A stretch of DNA of 42,116 nt from Rathayibacter sp. SD072 (lineage in GTDB: Bacteria > Actinomycetota > Actinomycetes > Actinomycetales > Microbacteriaceae): positions 1-42,116 of the forward strand of contig NZ_JADILJ010000032.1 in the NCBI RefSeq assembly GCF_017355185.1. Reading direction: 5' to 3'. The translations under genes and the position numbers were made by a program. Position 1 is the stretch's first letter, and every line of letters begins with the position of its first letter. Shown piece by piece: positions 8,448-15,973 of this stretch. The notes beneath the pieces were generated by a model, which searched no databases, was not told the DNA's origin, and worked only from the letters and a program-made list of their open reading frames with translations.

Positions 8448-8587
8448 GCCTCCATTCTCCCCCGAACGCGGCTCGGAGCGGGCCGTGCGGTGCCCAGCGG
8501 GCGGGACCCGGGCCGCCGAGCGGCTCCGCGGGCACGCCGGGTTCGCGAATGGTCGCGTTCCGGGCCCTCGCGCCCCTCCGCACCCCG
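8448..8587. other. Gene-free stretch before the 73-bp repeat
   Basis: No credible gene is seen. The last part (from about 8545) resembles the second half of the 73-bp unit that follows, so the repeat array may extend leftward in decayed form. Long minus-strand frames crossing this stretch are GC-driven. Confidence 0.5.
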
Positions 8588-8755
8588 GATCGCGTCCACT
8601 CGACCGTGCACACCTGCGCGACTCGCCCCGAACCGGGCCTGCCCGTTCCTCCGCGCCCCAGATCGCGTCCATTCGACCGTGCGCACCTGCGCGACTCGCC
8701 CCGAACCGCGCCTCCCGGCCCCTCCGAAGCCCGGATCGCGCCCACTCGACGGAGC
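8588..8755. repeat. 73-bp tandem repeat, two copies plus a partial third
   Basis: Copies begin at 8588, 8661 and 8734 with GATCGCGYCCAYTCGACCG or close variants, spaced exactly 73 bp apart. The first half of the unit, through CACCTGCGCGACTCGCCCCG, is nearly identical between copies 1 and 2; the second half is looser. The third copy stops after about 22 bp, just before the end of the LysR gene at 8762. The unit length is not a multiple of three, so it is unlikely to be coding. Confidence 0.85.
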
Positions 8756-8761
8756 CGCCGC

Positions 8762-9664
8762 TCACAGCGAGTGGACGATCCGCCCCGCCTGCGCGCGCAG
8801 CTCGCGCACCACGGTCCGGACCGACAGCCGCTCGGCCCTGTCCGGCCGCATCAGCGCCACGATGTGCCGTACCGAGCTGACCCCCCGGAGCGGCTTCACC
8901 ACCACTCCGACGCCGCCGGCCGTGTACCGGGGCAGAACCGCGATGCCGAGCCCGGCCGCGACGAACGCCTCCGTCACACGAGTGGAGGCGAAGCGCTGCT
9001 CGACCCGCACGGCCTCGCCCGAGGCGGTCTCGATCTCCTGCATGACCCGCTCGAACGGGAAGCCGTCGGGCACTCCGATCCAGGTCTCCCCGACCAGGTC
9101 GGCCGCCGTCACCGTGGCCCGGTCGGCGAGCCGGTGCCCCACCGGCAGAGCGATGTCGAGCGGCTCCACCATCAGCTCGGCCATCGCCAGGCCGCGCCCC
9201 GCCCAGGCGCTGCGACCCGTCGGCGAGTGCCCGAGCACGATGTCGAAGTCGGCGGTGAGGTCGGCGAACTCGTCCGTGCCGGGATCGACGTCCTCGCACT
9301 GCACGACGAGCCCCTCCACGCTCCGCAGCGCCACCAGGGCGTCCGGGAGCAGCATCTGCCCGGCCGTGGGGAACGTGGCGATCGTCACCTCGCCGATCGG
9401 GTTGTTCTTGAACGTCTGCCAGACCGCGTCCGCCCGCTCGAGGGCGATGGCGATCTCGGTCGCGCTGCGGGCCAGCTCGCGGCCGGCGCCGGTCAGGACC
9501 ACTCCGCGTCCCGAGCGCTCGATCAGCGGCACGCCGGCCTCGCGCTCGAGCACCTTCAGCTGCTGCGAGACGGCCGACGGAGTGCGGTGCGTCGCCTCCG
9601 CCACCGCGGTGATCGAGCGCCGCATCGAGAGCTCTCTGAGCAGTTCCAGCCGCCGCACGTCCAT
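8762..9664 (-). CDS. LysR-family transcriptional regulator
   Basis: A 300-residue regulator with the N-terminal winged helix-turn-helix (RRLELLRELSMRRSITAVAE, then TPSAVSQQLKVLEREAGVPL, residues about 4-55) and a C-terminal two-lobed substrate-binding domain starting around NNPIGEVTIATFPTA. The start ATG at 9664 lies 6 nt after TAGCGT on the minus strand, so the mRNA is probably leaderless. It is divergent from a 36-aa membrane peptide gene; the shared 129-bp region includes the palindrome TCCTAAGGA (9704-9712), a candidate part of the operator. LysR proteins usually control the divergent neighbour and themselves. The ligand cannot be told from sequence. Confidence 0.93.
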   Translation of the reverse strand: MDVRRLELLRELSMRRSITAVAEATHRTPSAVSQQLKVLEREAGVPLIERSGRGVVLTGAGRELARSATEIAIALERADAVWQTFKNNPIGEVTIATFPTAGQMLLPDALVALRSVEGLVVQCEDVDPGTDEFADLTADFDIVLGHSPTGRSAWAGRGLAMAELMVEPLDIALPVGHRLADRATVTAADLVGETWIGVPDGFPFERVMQEIETASGEAVRVEQRFASTRVTEAFVAAGLGIAVLPRYTAGGVGVVVKPLRGVSSVRHIVALMRPDRAERLSVRTVVRELRAQAGRIVHSL

Positions 9665-9670
9665 GAAGCA

Positions 9671-9676
9671 ACGCTA
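9671..9676 (-). promoter_or_regulatory. -10 element of the lysR gene (leaderless)
   Basis: TAGCGT on the minus strand, followed by TGCTTC and the ATG at 9664. It has the same 6-nt spacing as purM and purD. Confidence 0.5.
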
Positions 9677-9793
9677 CACGTCAGGGCAAGAACTCATCGA
9701 TTGTCCTAAGGAACAGGAGTGGCCAGAGTGGACGTTGTACACAGCATCCCGGCGGATGGATCAGGTTCCGCCGCAACGAAAGGCAGAACACTC

Positions 9794-9904
9794 ATGAGCA
9801 TCGCCGTCGCCGTCCTCCTCGCCGCCGTCTCCGCCTGGGGCGCCGTCGCCACCGTTCTCGTGACGCGTCGCGACGGGTACCGCCAGGTCCCGACCCGCTA
9901 CTGA
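9794..9904 (+). CDS. Single-pass membrane peptide (36 aa), divergent from LysR
   Basis: ATG 9794 is preceded by a purine-rich GAAAGGCAG. The product is almost entirely one hydrophobic helix (SIAVAVLLAAVSAWGAVATVLV) followed by a short basic tail (TRRDGYRQVPTRY). A strong hairpin terminator follows its stop codon, which supports its being a real transcription unit. I do not recognise the family. Divergence from the LysR gene suggests that it is that regulator's target. It could be a membrane-bound regulatory peptide or a subunit of some larger complex; both are guesses. Confidence 0.55.
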   Translation: MSIAVAVLLAAVSAWGAVATVLVTRRDGYRQVPTRY

Positions 9905-9927
9905 GCCTCCGGCTCCAGCACGCACCC

Positions 9928-9960
9928 GAACGCCGCCGTCCCGACAGGGAGGCGGCGTTC
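9928..9960 (+). terminator. Hairpin terminator after the 36-aa gene
   Basis: Perfect 10-bp stem GAACGCCGCC / GGCGGCGTTC, with TCCC/GGGA pairing inside the loop. It lies 24 nt after the stop at 9904. Confidence 0.75.
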
Positions 9961-9977
9961 CGTCGTCTCGGGGAACG

Positions 9978-10014
9978 ACGGAGGGCCCCCGACGAGTCGT
10001 CGGGGGCCCTCCGT
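9978..10014 (-). terminator. Very stable hairpin terminator of the 5'-nucleotidase gene
   Basis: An 18-bp perfect stem, ACGGAGGGCCCCCGACGA against its reverse complement, with a single central base. It ends 9 nt from the nucleotidase stop at 10023. Together with the previous hairpin it insulates the two convergent genes. Confidence 0.85.
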
Positions 10015-10022
10015 GCTGTCCG

Positions 10023-12305
10023 CTACTTCGAGACGGTGCGGCGGCGCAGGTGCGCCACGCTCATCGCCGCTCCGAGCAGGAGCGCGACGGCACCGGCGAG
10101 CAGCGCCGGGGTCGTGTCGAACCCGGTCGCGGCGAGGTGGTGCGTGCCGCCGCCCGTCGAGCCGCCGGCCACCGGAGCGGTGGTGGCGGGGGTCGTCGGG
10201 ATCACGGTCTCGACGGGGGTCGGCGCCGGGGTGGGCGTCGCCTCCGGGGCTCCGGTGACGGTGAGGGTCGAACCGACCGACACTCCCGTGACGGGGAGGC
10301 GGAACTCGAGCTCGTGGTCACCGGCGGCGAGGCCGCTGATGTCGACGCTCACCGAGGCCCGGCCCTGCTCGTCGGTGGTGTCGACGACCGTGTGGTCGAT
10401 CGGAGCCGAGGAGACCTGCTCACCGTCGATCAGCACCTGCACCTCGTCGTCGCGGACCGTCGAGTTGTTGACGTCGAGCGAGGACAGGTCGTAGGTGAGC
10501 GTCCGGGCTCCCTCCGCGCTGGTGTCGACGATGCCGATCGAGCGCGACGCGGGGTCCGGGGTGACCGGCGAGAACGCGGCGATGTAGTCGGTGAAGGCCG
10601 TGAGGTCGACGCGGCCGGAGTCGGCCTTGTCCGCGCCGTTGGCGAGCTCGGTGAAGTTGTCGCCGCCGGAAGCGAGGAACGAGTTCGTCACGATCTTGAA
10701 CGTCTCGTCGTCCGCGACCGGCTCGCCCTGGAAGAAGACGCCGGTCACGTGCGAGCCGGCCTCGGCGGTCGGGTCGTAGGTGTACGACAGGTCGGCCGAG
10801 ATGCCCAGGTGCAGCTCCGGACGGCTGGAGGTCGCCGGCTGCCACTGCTGCTCGAGGACCGTCTTGATCTGAGCACCCGTGAGCGTCTCGGTGACGAGGG
10901 TGTTCGCGAAGTTCTGAACGGCGGCCGCCTCCTTGTAGGAGACCTTGCCGTCCTCGTCGCCCGCGCCGCTCGCGGCGAAGAGCAGGTCGGCGCGCACTCC
11001 GCCGGGGTTCATGAACGCGATCTGCGTGCCGAGGTCCTCCTGCGTGGCCCAGAGCTGGGCGTCGGCGACGAGGTTGCCCATGGTCGACTCGGCACCGCGG
11101 TTCTCGGAGCCGTCCGACTGGGAGCCGCGGCGGACGTCGGCGGTGATCTCGCCGACCGGCACGGCGCCCTCGACCTCGGCGACCGCGACGGCGTCGGCGA
11201 CGACCGCGGCGACCGCCACGCCCTCAGGGGTGGAGTCAGCGGCGTACGCGGGCTGGTAGGCCGTCGAGACGACTCCGGTGGTCGGGTTCGTGACCTGGAC
11301 GGGAGCCAGCGTCTCGACGAGGTTCTGCGCGCTCGAGGTCACCTCCTTCGTCTCGGGGTCGACGGTGAGCTCGATGTGACCGAGGCGATTGCCGTACTGG
11401 CCCGCCTGGACGACGGGGAGCGTGTTGCCGTCGACCGTGACCTCGGAGGCGTAGGCCTGGTGCGTGTGCGCCGAGACGATCGCGTCCATCCCGCCGCCGA
11501 TGCCGTCGACGATGCCGCCGAAGAGCGTGTTCTCGTCATCGAGGTCCGCGGAGGCGCTCTCGGCGCCCTCGTGGATCACTGCGACGAGGACATCGGCCTC
11601 GAGGTTCTTGGACTCCGCGGGCACTGCGGCGTCGGCGGAGTCGTCGACGCCGTCCTGCAGGCGTGCCGCTTCGGCGTTGACCGAGTCGATGATCGGGGCG
11701 ATATCGAGCGTGGCGATGCCGGACGGCGTCACGAGCGAGGGGAGGCTCGCGGTGGTCGCGCCGATGAAGCCGACCGTCACGCCGTCGAAGTCCTCGACAT
11801 AGGACGAGGCGTAGGCGTGCTCGCTCGTGCCCTTCTCGAGCACGTTGGACGAGATGTACTCGAACTCGGCCCGCGGGATGACGCGGTCGTCGAGGTCGGC
11901 ACGACCCTGGTCGAACTCGTGGTTGCCGATCGCCGAGACGCTCACGCCCATGAGGCCCAGCGCGTCGAGGGTCGGGTTGTCCTGCTGCACGAAGGACGTG
12001 AAGGTCGAGGCGCCGATGTTGTCGCCGGCGGAGACGAGGATCGAGTTCTCGGGGTTCTCCGCCTTGAGCGTCGCGAAGGCCGAGGCCAGCGAGGCGGCAC
12101 CGGGGAAGCTGTTGTCGACCGAGCTTCCTGCGGACGCCTCGAGCCGGCCGTGGAAGTCGTTCATCGTGTAGACGTCGATGACCTTCGCTTCGGCGGCCAT
12201 CGCGGGGGCCGCGCCGAGCAGGGCGGCGCCGGCGACGGCGCCGACCGCGGTCGCCGAGAGTGTTCTGATCAGGCCGCGTCGACGGCCGGGGGTGTTGCTT
12301 CGCAT
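10023..12305 (-). CDS. Sortase-anchored 5'-nucleotidase / metallophosphatase (UshA-like)
   Basis: A secreted enzyme that would strip phosphate from nucleotides outside the cell. I chose ATG 12305, giving a 760-residue protein with a twin-Arg-rich signal peptide (RRRGLIRTLSATAVGA...APAMAAEA); a start at 12380 is possible but lengthens the signal head. The metallophosphatase domain shows YTMNDFHGRLE, GDNIGAS, AIGNHEFDQG and VSAHTHQAY. The 5'-nucleotidase C-domain shows MGNLVADAQLW, NPGGVRADL and NSFLASGGDNF. A Pro/Thr linker then leads to HHLAATGFDTT, a hydrophobic segment and RRRTVSK, a class E-type LAxTG cell-wall sorting signal. Nearby purine genes suggest nucleoside salvage alongside synthesis, but the enzyme may mainly supply phosphate. 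No sortase gene is in the window. Confidence 0.93.
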   Translation of the reverse strand: MRSNTPGRRRGLIRTLSATAVGAVAGAALLGAAPAMAAEAKVIDVYTMNDFHGRLEASAGSSVDNSFPGAASLASAFATLKAENPENSILVSAGDNIGASTFTSFVQQDNPTLDALGLMGVSVSAIGNHEFDQGRADLDDRVIPRAEFEYISSNVLEKGTSEHAYASSYVEDFDGVTVGFIGATTASLPSLVTPSGIATLDIAPIIDSVNAEAARLQDGVDDSADAAVPAESKNLEADVLVAVIHEGAESASADLDDENTLFGGIVDGIGGGMDAIVSAHTHQAYASEVTVDGNTLPVVQAGQYGNRLGHIELTVDPETKEVTSSAQNLVETLAPVQVTNPTTGVVSTAYQPAYAADSTPEGVAVAAVVADAVAVAEVEGAVPVGEITADVRRGSQSDGSENRGAESTMGNLVADAQLWATQEDLGTQIAFMNPGGVRADLLFAASGAGDEDGKVSYKEAAAVQNFANTLVTETLTGAQIKTVLEQQWQPATSSRPELHLGISADLSYTYDPTAEAGSHVTGVFFQGEPVADDETFKIVTNSFLASGGDNFTELANGADKADSGRVDLTAFTDYIAAFSPVTPDPASRSIGIVDTSAEGARTLTYDLSSLDVNNSTVRDDEVQVLIDGEQVSSAPIDHTVVDTTDEQGRASVSVDISGLAAGDHELEFRLPVTGVSVGSTLTVTGAPEATPTPAPTPVETVIPTTPATTAPVAGGSTGGGTHHLAATGFDTTPALLAGAVALLLGAAMSVAHLRRRTVSK

Positions 12306-12429
12306 CTGGTCGAGATCTCCAAGCGTCGAGCGGGGACTCGGAGAGGACTCCGGCCGCATGAGGGGGACTTTCCCAGCCAAGCTGAGGGTCGGCCCCAGGT
12401 CAAACGCCGGTCCGTGCTTCGGCGGCCTC

Positions 12430-12447
12430 GTTTACGAGAAGTTAATC
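12430..12447. promoter_or_regulatory. Weak PHO-box-like direct repeat upstream of the nucleotidase gene
   Basis: GTTTACG and GTTAATC are spaced 11 nt apart in an otherwise GC-rich region, about 125 bp before the nucleotidase start. They recall the 11-nt periodic GTTCACC repeats bound by actinobacterial PhoP. The orientation is opposite to the gene and the match is loose. Confidence 0.25.
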
Positions 12448-12501
12448 CGACGACTGCCGGGGTTCTCCCAGCCGTCGCGGAGGCACTGCGGAGGGACGCG
12501 G

Positions 12502-12864
12502 TCAGCCGACGCGCAGGAGAGGGAGGAACGGCGTGAGGTCCGCGCGGACCCCGGACGCGTGGATCCGCCCGCTCGCGAGGCCGTCGGTCCACGGGAGGCC
12601 GCCGGTCGCCAGGGCCAGCCAGGTGGCGGCGTCCATCTCGATCACGTTCGGCGGGGTGCCGCGGGTGTGGCCCGGGCCCTCGACGCACTGCGCAGCACCG
12701 AAGGGGGGCACGCGCACCTCGACGCTGCGACCCGGTACGCGCGTCTCGATGATCTGCAGGAGGAACCGCACGGCGGTCGCGGTGGTGGTGCGGTCCGTCG
12801 CTCCGGCGAGCGCCACGCGCACCGCCGCCTGACCGGACGCTTCGTCGATCTTCCCCTTGGCCAT
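12502..12864 (-). CDS. SCP2-like (sterol carrier family) protein
   Basis: A 120-residue protein beginning MAKGKIDEASGQAAVRVAL; ATG 12864 has AGGA 8 nt upstream, better than the in-frame ATG at 12873. Notable motifs are GRSVEVRVPPFGAAQCVEG, GPGHTRGTPPNVIEMDAATWL and the C-terminal PFLPLLRVG. This is the small sterol-carrier-like family kept near purine genes in actinobacteria, for example Rv0807 beside purF in Mycobacterium tuberculosis. Family members lack a proven function. Here it is divergent from purD. A link to purine metabolism rests on this conserved neighbourhood only. Confidence 0.75.
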   Translation of the reverse strand: MAKGKIDEASGQAAVRVALAGATDRTTTATAVRFLLQIIETRVPGRSVEVRVPPFGAAQCVEGPGHTRGTPPNVIEMDAATWLALATGGLPWTDGLASGRIHASGVRADLTPFLPLLRVG

Positions 12865-13040
12865 GCATCCCATCCTGCCGTGCCGGGGACGCCCGGCCCC
12901 CTCCGCGGGATGCCGCTCCGGTACGCGACACGCCGGAGAACCCGTACCGGAGCAGCATCTCGCGGCGGGTCCGCAGAACCGGCCCGAACGGGCCGAGCGG
13001 GGGCGTGACGGCGGAAGTCCGCCCCGCGAGGCCCCGGGCC

Positions 13041-13046
13041 TATCCT
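13041..13046 (+). promoter_or_regulatory. -10 element of purD (leaderless)
   Basis: TATCCT followed by GTTCAG and the GTG start at 13053. This is close to the ideal spacing for a transcript beginning at the start codon; no Shine-Dalgarno sequence is present. Confidence 0.6.
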
Positions 13047-13052
13047 GTTCAG

Positions 13053-14321
13053 GTGAAGATCCTCGTCCTCGGTTCGGGTGCCCGTGAGCACGCCATCATC
13101 ACGGCTCTCCTCGCAGAGGAGGAGCAGCACGAGATCATCGCCGCGCCCGGCAACGCGGGCATCGCCCGCGACGTCGAGGTGATCCACTTCGACACCAACA
13201 GCCCGCGCCTGGTCACCGACTTCGCCGTCGAGCAGGGCATCGAGCTCGTCGTCATCGGCCCCGAGGCGCCGCTGGTCGCCGGAGTCGCCGACGCCCTGCG
13301 CCAGCGCCGCATCCCCACCTTCGGACCCGACAGGGCCGCCGCCGCGCTCGAGGGCTCGAAGACCTTCGCGAAGCGCGTCATGGACATGGCCCGCGTGCCC
13401 ACCGGCCGCGCCACCCGGGTCTCGACCCTCGTCGACGCCACCCGCGTCATCGACGAGTTCGGCGCCCCCTACGTCGTCAAGGCCGACGGCCTGGCCGCCG
13501 GCAAGGGCGTCCTGGTGACGGAGTCGCGCAGCGCCGCCGTCGCGCACGCCGAGTTCTGGCTGCAGTCGGGCGACGTCCTCATCGAGGAGTTCCTCGCCGG
13601 CCAGGAGGTCTCGCTCTTCCTCCTCTCCGACGGCCACGACGTCGTCCCGCTCTCGCCCGCCCAGGACTACAAGCGCCTCGCGGACGGCGACGAGGGCCCC
13701 AACACGGGCGGCATGGGCGCCTACTCCCCCCTGCCCTGGCTCGCCGACCGCTGGCAGAGCGAGCGCGCCTTCGTCGACGAGGTCATCGACACCGTCGCCA
13801 TCCCGACCATCCGCCAGCTCGAGCGCGAGCGCACCCCCTTCGTCGGACTCCTCTACTGCGGCCTCATCGTCACCGACGCCGGCATCCGCGTGATCGAGTT
13901 CAACGCCCGCTTCGGCGACCCCGAGACGCAGGTCGTCCTGCCCCGCCTCGCCTCCCCCCTCTCGGCGCTGCTGCTCGCCGCGTCCACGGGCTCGCTCGCC
14001 TCCGTGCCGTGGCCCGCCTTCACCGAGGAGGTCGCCGTCACCGTCGTACTGGCCAGCGAGGGCTACCCCGAGAACTCCGTCACCGGCCGCGGCATCAGCG
14101 GACTCGAGGCGGCCGAGGCCGTCCCCGGCGTGACCATCGCGCACGCCGCGACGCAGCTGGTCGACGGGCGCTTCGTCGCCACCGGCGGGCGCGTGCTCAA
14201 CGTGGTCGCACGCGGCGCGGACTTCGCCGAGGCGCGGGCGCGGGCGTACCAGGCCCTCGACCTGATCCACCTCGAGGGCGGGCAGTATCGTCGCGACATC
14301 GCGCTCAGGGTCGCGCAGTAG
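13053..14321 (+). CDS. purD: Phosphoribosylamine-glycine ligase (GAR synthetase)
   Basis: Joins glycine to phosphoribosylamine, the step straight after PurF. The 422-residue product, a typical length, starts at GTG 13053 with KILVLGSGAREHAI, the dinucleotide-like N-domain motif. It continues with GPEAPLVAGVADALR, VKADGLAAGKGVLV of the ATP-grasp fold, EEFLAGQEVSLF, NTGGMGAYSPLPW and VIEFNARFGDPETQVVLPRL. Earlier in-frame starts (13005) would add residues not found in the family. TATCCT six bases before the GTG suggests a leaderless mRNA. It is divergent from the SCP2-like gene and is followed by a hairpin and the 16-bp repeat array. Confidence 0.97.
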   Translation: MKILVLGSGAREHAIITALLAEEEQHEIIAAPGNAGIARDVEVIHFDTNSPRLVTDFAVEQGIELVVIGPEAPLVAGVADALRQRRIPTFGPDRAAAALEGSKTFAKRVMDMARVPTGRATRVSTLVDATRVIDEFGAPYVVKADGLAAGKGVLVTESRSAAVAHAEFWLQSGDVLIEEFLAGQEVSLFLLSDGHDVVPLSPAQDYKRLADGDEGPNTGGMGAYSPLPWLADRWQSERAFVDEVIDTVAIPTIRQLERERTPFVGLLYCGLIVTDAGIRVIEFNARFGDPETQVVLPRLASPLSALLLAASTGSLASVPWPAFTEEVAVTVVLASEGYPENSVTGRGISGLEAAEAVPGVTIAHAATQLVDGRFVATGGRVLNVVARGADFAEARARAYQALDLIHLEGGQYRRDIALRVAQ

Positions 14322-14345
14322 CGCGACCGCTTCGCGCGATGTCGT

Positions 14346-14370
14346 CCACGCCGCCCCTCGTGCGGCGTGG
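14346..14370 (+). terminator. Hairpin terminator after purD
   Basis: Perfect 9-bp stem CCACGCCGC / GCGGCGTGG with a 7-nt loop, 25 nt after the purD stop. Confidence 0.65.
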
Positions 14371-14490
14371 CGCAGTCGGCTTTGCGAGGCGGTAGCGTTC
14401 TTGAGAGCGTCCTGCGTCCGGCTCGCCGACAACGCTTGGCACGCGTTCTCGGCTTCGCCTCGTCGCGGTGCGGGGATTCGGGAGGGTGCG
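14371..14490. other. Gene-free stretch between purD terminator and repeat array
   Basis: I see no gene, promoter or other clear signal here. A loose tRNA-like look around 14365-14400 does not hold up. Confidence 0.5.
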
Positions 14491-14808
14491 CCTCCCGGGA
14501 CTCGAGCCTTCCGGGACTCGGGCCTTCCGGGGCTGCTGCCGCCCGGAACTGATGCCTCCTGGGACTCGAGCCTCCTGGAACTGATGCCTCCCGCGACCGT
14601 CGGCTCCCGCGACCGTTGGCTCCCGGGACTGATGCCTGCCGGGACTGTTGGTTCCCGGGACTGATGCTTTCGGGACTCGAGCCTTCCGGGGCTGTCGGTT
14701 TCCGGAACTGGCTGGTTCCCGGGGCTGGTGGCTCCGCGGGCTGATGCGGTGCGGAAGTGGTGCCTCTCGGGACCGGGGGTTCGCCGGGGTGGTGCCTTCC
14801 GTGGCGGG
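14491..14808. repeat. Degenerate 16-bp tandem repeat array, about 20 units
   Basis: Units run head to tail from 14491, for example CCTCCCGGGACTCGAG, CCTTCCGGGACTCGGG, CCTTCCGGGGCTGCTG, CCGCCCGGAACTGATG and CCTCCTGGGACTCGAG. Nearly all are exactly 16 bp; one is 15 (around 14667) and one is 17 (around 14714). The consensus is roughly CCTCCCGGGACTGATG, with variation concentrated in the last four bases. Because 16 is not a multiple of three, frames that stay open across it are accidental. It lies between purD and the end of the convergent epimerase gene. Confidence 0.85.
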
Positions 14809-14907
14809 CGGACGCAGAAGTGAGGCTGGGCGGCCCGGGACCGGGGGAAGTGGTCGGATCGGGGCAGTAGGCCTTCGTTGTGCAGGCGCTCCCAGGGAGC
14901 CGATGGG

Positions 14908-15873
14908 TCAGGCGGAGGCGGCGACGTCGCAGAGGGCCTCGGCGAGGTCCGGGTGGGCGAAGGCGAAGCCGGCGTCCTCGAGGCGGCCGGGGACGACCCA
15001 GCGGCTCTTCAGGAGCAGCTCGGGCTCGGTGCGCAGCAGCAGCATCGCGGGCTCGAGGACGAAGCGCGGGGCGGGCAGGCCGACGCGGCGGCCCACCGCG
15101 GCGCGCAGCAGGCGCGACAGCTCCGTGTTGTCGCTGGGATTCGGCGACGCGAGGTTCACCGGGCCCTCGAGCGCGGACTCCTCCAGGAACAGGATCGAGC
15201 GGAACACGTCCTCCACGTGGATCCAGCTGAAGTGCTGACGACCGCGCGTGGGCCGGTACTCGTGGTGCACGCCCGCCTCGCGGCGATCGCGGGTCGCGGG
15301 CCAGCGGCCGTCGTACTGCGGACCGCCGAGACCCAGGCGCGCGAGGCGCAGCAGGATGCCGGTCGCCGGTCCGTCGCCCAGCACGATCGCCATGCGCAGC
15401 GCGATCCGGCGGGTGGCGGGCGTGTCCCCGCGGAAGAACTCCGCCTCCCAGGCCGTGGCCACGTCGACCGAGAAGCCCTCGCCGATCACGCCGTCGCGCT
15501 CGGTGTTCGCGCGCTCCTCCTCGTGCCGGTAGATCGTCGCGGTGCTCGAGTTCATCCAGACGTGCGGCGGAGTCGCGGCCGCCGCGACCGCGCGGTGCAG
15601 CTCGGCGGTCGTCTCGACGCGCGAGCGGAGGATCTCGGCGCGGTTCGCGGCCGTGTAGCGGCAGTCGACGCTCTTCCCCGCGAGGTTCACGAGCAGCCGC
15701 GCTCCGTCGACGGCGTGGACGAGCCCCGCGGAGTCGCCCCAGCGGGCGTCGGGACCCGAGCGGCCGATGCGACGCACGCTCCAGCCCTCCTGCTCGAAGC
15801 GGCGGGCGAGATCGGTGCCGAGGAAGCCGCTCGCCCCCGCGAGGACGACGACGGGGCGCTGCGCGGTGCTCAT
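14908..15873 (-). CDS. TIGR01777-family NAD-dependent epimerase (SDR, DUF1731 C-terminus)
   Basis: A 321-residue extended-SDR-like protein. The start ATG at 15873 gives MSTAQRPVVVLAGASGFLGTDL with the GASGFLG nucleotide-binding loop at the very N-terminus; longer frames up to 16011 add low-complexity Arg-rich residues. Other family marks are LVNLAGKSVDCRY, RILRSRVETT-type helix (AEILRSRVETTAEL), MNSSTATIY, HFSWIHVEDV, and a C-terminal region with PAPRFVLEPAM and LLKSRWVVPGRLEDAGFAF, typical of DUF1731. The family is widespread (E. coli YfcH, SulA-like) but the substrate is unknown. It is convergent with the repeat array downstream of purD. Confidence 0.9.
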   Translation of the reverse strand: MSTAQRPVVVLAGASGFLGTDLARRFEQEGWSVRRIGRSGPDARWGDSAGLVHAVDGARLLVNLAGKSVDCRYTAANRAEILRSRVETTAELHRAVAAAATPPHVWMNSSTATIYRHEEERANTERDGVIGEGFSVDVATAWEAEFFRGDTPATRRIALRMAIVLGDGPATGILLRLARLGLGGPQYDGRWPATRDRREAGVHHEYRPTRGRQHFSWIHVEDVFRSILFLEESALEGPVNLASPNPSDNTELSRLLRAAVGRRVGLPAPRFVLEPAMLLLRTEPELLLKSRWVVPGRLEDAGFAFAHPDLAEALCDVAASA

Positions 15874-15973
15874 CGCCCCATCGTGCCGCACGGCACTGCG
15901 CGACCGGTGCGCAACCGAGGGTGAGCGCGGCTCGGGCCCGCTCCAGCGCAGGCCCGGCGCCATCCGACCTCGG

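Noticed and set aside
8067-9671. Long minus-strand frame spanning the membrane protein and LysR genes
   Set aside because: It is a GC-driven frame in the wrong phase; the two real genes have domain and start-site support.
10049-12536. Large plus-strand frame opposite the nucleotidase gene
   Set aside because: It is an antisense shadow of a gene with clear domains, signal peptide and sorting signal.
14345-14420. tRNA-like look (GTGGCGCAGTCGG followed by GGTAGCG)
   Set aside because: No anticodon arm, no GGTTCRA-type T-loop and no acceptor pairing; the GC-rich hairpin after purD explains it.
14401-15238. Long plus-strand open frames across the 16-bp array
   Set aside because: A 16-bp unit shifts frame at each copy, composition is not gene-like, and the second frame overlaps the well-supported epimerase gene.
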